Source: Streptococcus parasanguinis
GTDB lineage: Bacteria; Bacillota; Bacilli; Lactobacillales; Streptococcaceae
Direction of reading: 5' to 3'
Assembly (NCBI GenBank): GCA_018377375.1
Contig: JAGZZN010000071.1
Location: forward strand, 1-7,766
DNA length: 7,766 nucleotides
Shown here: positions 6,828 to 7,766 of the stretch, piece after piece
How the letters are laid out: each line of letters opens with the position of its first letter
Numbering within the stretch: the first letter of the stretch is position 1
Made by a program: the position numbers and the translations under genes
The notes under the pieces: model-generated
The model's database searches: none
What the model saw: the letters and a program-made list of their open reading frames with translations, nothing else
What the model was told of the DNA's origin: nothing

Positions 6828-6852
6828 AGCACCCTCACACGGTGCTTTTTTT
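6828..6852 (+). terminator. Orphan plus-strand intrinsic terminator
   Basis: AGCACC (6828-6833), a 7-nt loop, then GGTGCT (6841-6846) running directly into seven T's (6846-6852). It is a textbook intrinsic terminator for plus-strand transcription. On the minus strand the stem is not followed by T's. No plus-strand gene precedes it, so its original client is missing or is a short RNA. Confidence 0.7.
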
Positions 6853-6858
6853 ATCTTC

Positions 6859-6906
6859 AAAAATGGTAGGCGTCCGCGTACCGATGGGTACTCGAAAACC
6901 TACCAT
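6859..6906 (-). terminator. Nested inverted repeat after the membrane protein gene, possible terminator
   Basis: An outer stem, ATGGTAGG (6863-6870) with CCTACCAT (6899-6906), encloses an inner stem, GTACC (6878-6882) with GGTAC (6887-6891) and a 4-nt loop. On the minus strand the outer stem is followed by TTTT (6859-6862), and the whole lies about 52 bp after the stop codon at 6958. It may terminate that gene. The two-tier fold with unpaired internal arms is more elaborate than a usual terminator, so it could instead be a structured RNA fragment. I do not recognise it. Confidence 0.45.
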
Positions 6907-6957
6907 CTACTTAAATGATAACAGTTCTTTAAAAATTTTCAACCCTATCTACTTTAC

Positions 6958-7766
6958 TCAGTCTCCATTTTTAAATAATATACCTCCAATAAATACCAGG
7001 ACTCCTAAAACCAAGGATAAAATATTTGGACCTGTCCAATAAGGATCTAGCGTACCTATAATGGAAATAATAAATGAGATAGCTGCCGCATTTAGGAGTC
7101 CTTTACTTCCTTTTCTCATACCTATGAAAAGTAATATAGTCGCAATCATAAAACAAATATAATGGATGGCACCAATATATAAGATCAGTAGATACATGGG
7201 GTTTCCTAAAAATAAAGGAAAAATCATAATACCAAGGTGACAGACTACTATTATAAGGGCGCTCCATAACCAAGACGAATGAAGAATGATCCTCTTTGGC
7301 GAATTTTCTTTATCATTGTTTGATTGTATATCAGCATTCAACTGATCGTGTACATCTATGTCTCCTTCTACTTGAGGGTATTCCATCTCTGGTTTAGTTT
7401 CAATAGATGATAGATCTTGTACTTTCACCTTGAACTCCCAGCCATCTGCAACTTTCTCAAGCAAACCAAAAACACGACAAGCAATATAAATCGATAAGAG
7501 AAGATAAAAGAGACCGTAAAAGCTTATACGAGAGATGAAAGAGTATACTGCACCTATCACAACAAGAGAAGATAAAATGAGCAAGAGAGAAAATACTTTC
7601 TGAAGTTTCTCACTTGTACTTGTGATCATAACATTAATCAGAAGTAGAATTATTAACTCCATTAAAATGTATCGAAGTGTAAAAGCGTAAATATCACTCG
7701 TTCTATCCATACCAATCAATATAAATAGTGGAGAAATATTTGTAGAGGCAACAAATAGTACTAAAT
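6958..7766 (-). CDS. Multi-pass membrane protein of unknown function, 5'-partial
   Basis: The reading frame stays open to the right edge, so the first codons are outside the window. A TTG at 7717-7719 could be read as a start, but the 15 codons before it continue a hydrophobic segment (LVLFVASTNISPLFILIG), so I treat the gene as truncated by the window. The visible 268 residues contain about eight hydrophobic segments, near 1-18, 28-48, 58-77, 83-101, 163-187, 190-216, 222-238 and 247-264. A hydrophilic, largely acidic linker of about 58 residues (103-160, rich in D, E and N) splits the protein into two four-helix halves. I do not recognise the family. The C-terminal half, ending G-V-L-V-F-I-G-G-I-L-F, loosely recalls small four-helix DUF proteins of Bacilli. 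GC content by eye is 32-38% on sampled lines, lower than murA. It looks like an accessory gene. Confidence 0.7.
   Translation of the reverse strand, partial: LVLFVASTNISPLFILIGMDRTSDIYAFTLRYILMELIILLLINVMITSTSEKLQKVFSLLLILSSLVVIGAVYSFISRISFYGLFYLLLSIYIACRVFGLLEKVADGWEFKVKVQDLSSIETKPEMEYPQVEGDIDVHDQLNADIQSNNDKENSPKRIILHSSWLWSALIIVVCHLGIMIFPLFLGNPMYLLILYIGAIHYICFMIATILLFIGMRKGSKGLLNAAAISFIISIIGTLDPYWTGPNILSLVLGVLVFIGGILFKNGD

Larger units (their letters stand above)
6559..6957. other. Gene-free junction between metK and the membrane protein gene
   Basis: About 400 bp with no supportable protein gene on either strand. From the metK side it holds the riboswitch and promoter (to 6677), an AT-rich hairpin (6688-6712), roughly 60 bp with nothing I can name (6713-6769), a possible plus-strand promoter with a CsoR-like palindrome (6770-6798), a plus-strand terminator (6828-6852) and a nested inverted repeat (6863-6906). 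A plus-strand terminator has no visible gene to serve here. That suggests a lost gene or an unrecognised small RNA. Confidence 0.6.

Noticed and set aside
6815..6852. Resemblance of the GGTGCTTTTTTT hairpin to the end of a Cas9 tracrRNA
   Set aside because: Only the terminator hairpin is similar. There is no anti-repeat, no nexus-like hairpin and no cas gene or CRISPR repeat in the window.
6842..7042. Plus-strand open frame of 66 codons
   Set aside because: It starts inside the plus-strand terminator, runs through the nested hairpin and overlaps the 3' end of the membrane protein gene in antisense. No ribosome binding site is convincing.

Overview
The window reads as chromosomal DNA of a low-GC Gram-positive coccus, most likely a Streptococcus of the mitis/sanguinis/parasanguinis type. 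Three things point there: a type I methionine aminopeptidase with the long insert known from S. pneumoniae, an SpxR-type CBS-HotDog regulator (described from S. pneumoniae), and an SMK-box (SAM-III) riboswitch in front of metK, which is characteristic of Lactobacillales. Every convincing gene lies on the minus strand, so the window is best read from right to left.

Right edge (about 6860-7766): an AT-rich multi-pass membrane protein of unknown function whose 5' end lies outside the window. It is followed by a roughly 400-bp gene-free stretch (6559-6957) packed with hairpins: a nested inverted repeat, a plus-strand intrinsic terminator, a 16-bp palindrome resembling CsoR/CstR operators, and a small terminator-like hairpin. 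This looks like a junction between accessory and core DNA. It may hold a leftover promoter from a lost plus-strand locus.

Middle (5318-6677): metK, with its own extended -10 promoter, a SAM-III riboswitch that overlaps the Shine-Dalgarno sequence, and a strong terminator. It is a self-contained, SAM-feedback-controlled transcription unit.

Left (1-5299): murA, with its own promoter and an unusual leader that lacks a normal Shine-Dalgarno sequence. It is followed in the same direction by a GNAT acetyltransferase, spxR, map and a YihY/BrkB-family membrane protein. The GNAT gene and spxR overlap by 8 bp, spxR and map are 20 bp apart, and I see no convincing terminator between murA and the YihY gene. 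They are therefore probably cotranscribed, which would join peptidoglycan precursor synthesis, N-terminal protein processing and a metabolic regulator. The left edge is a hairpin-rich intergenic repeat that I recognise from memory as widespread in oral streptococci.

Most of the window is ordinary core genome, and I found no new multi-gene system. The parts most worth a second look are the 6682-6906 junction, the partial membrane protein, and the murA leader.
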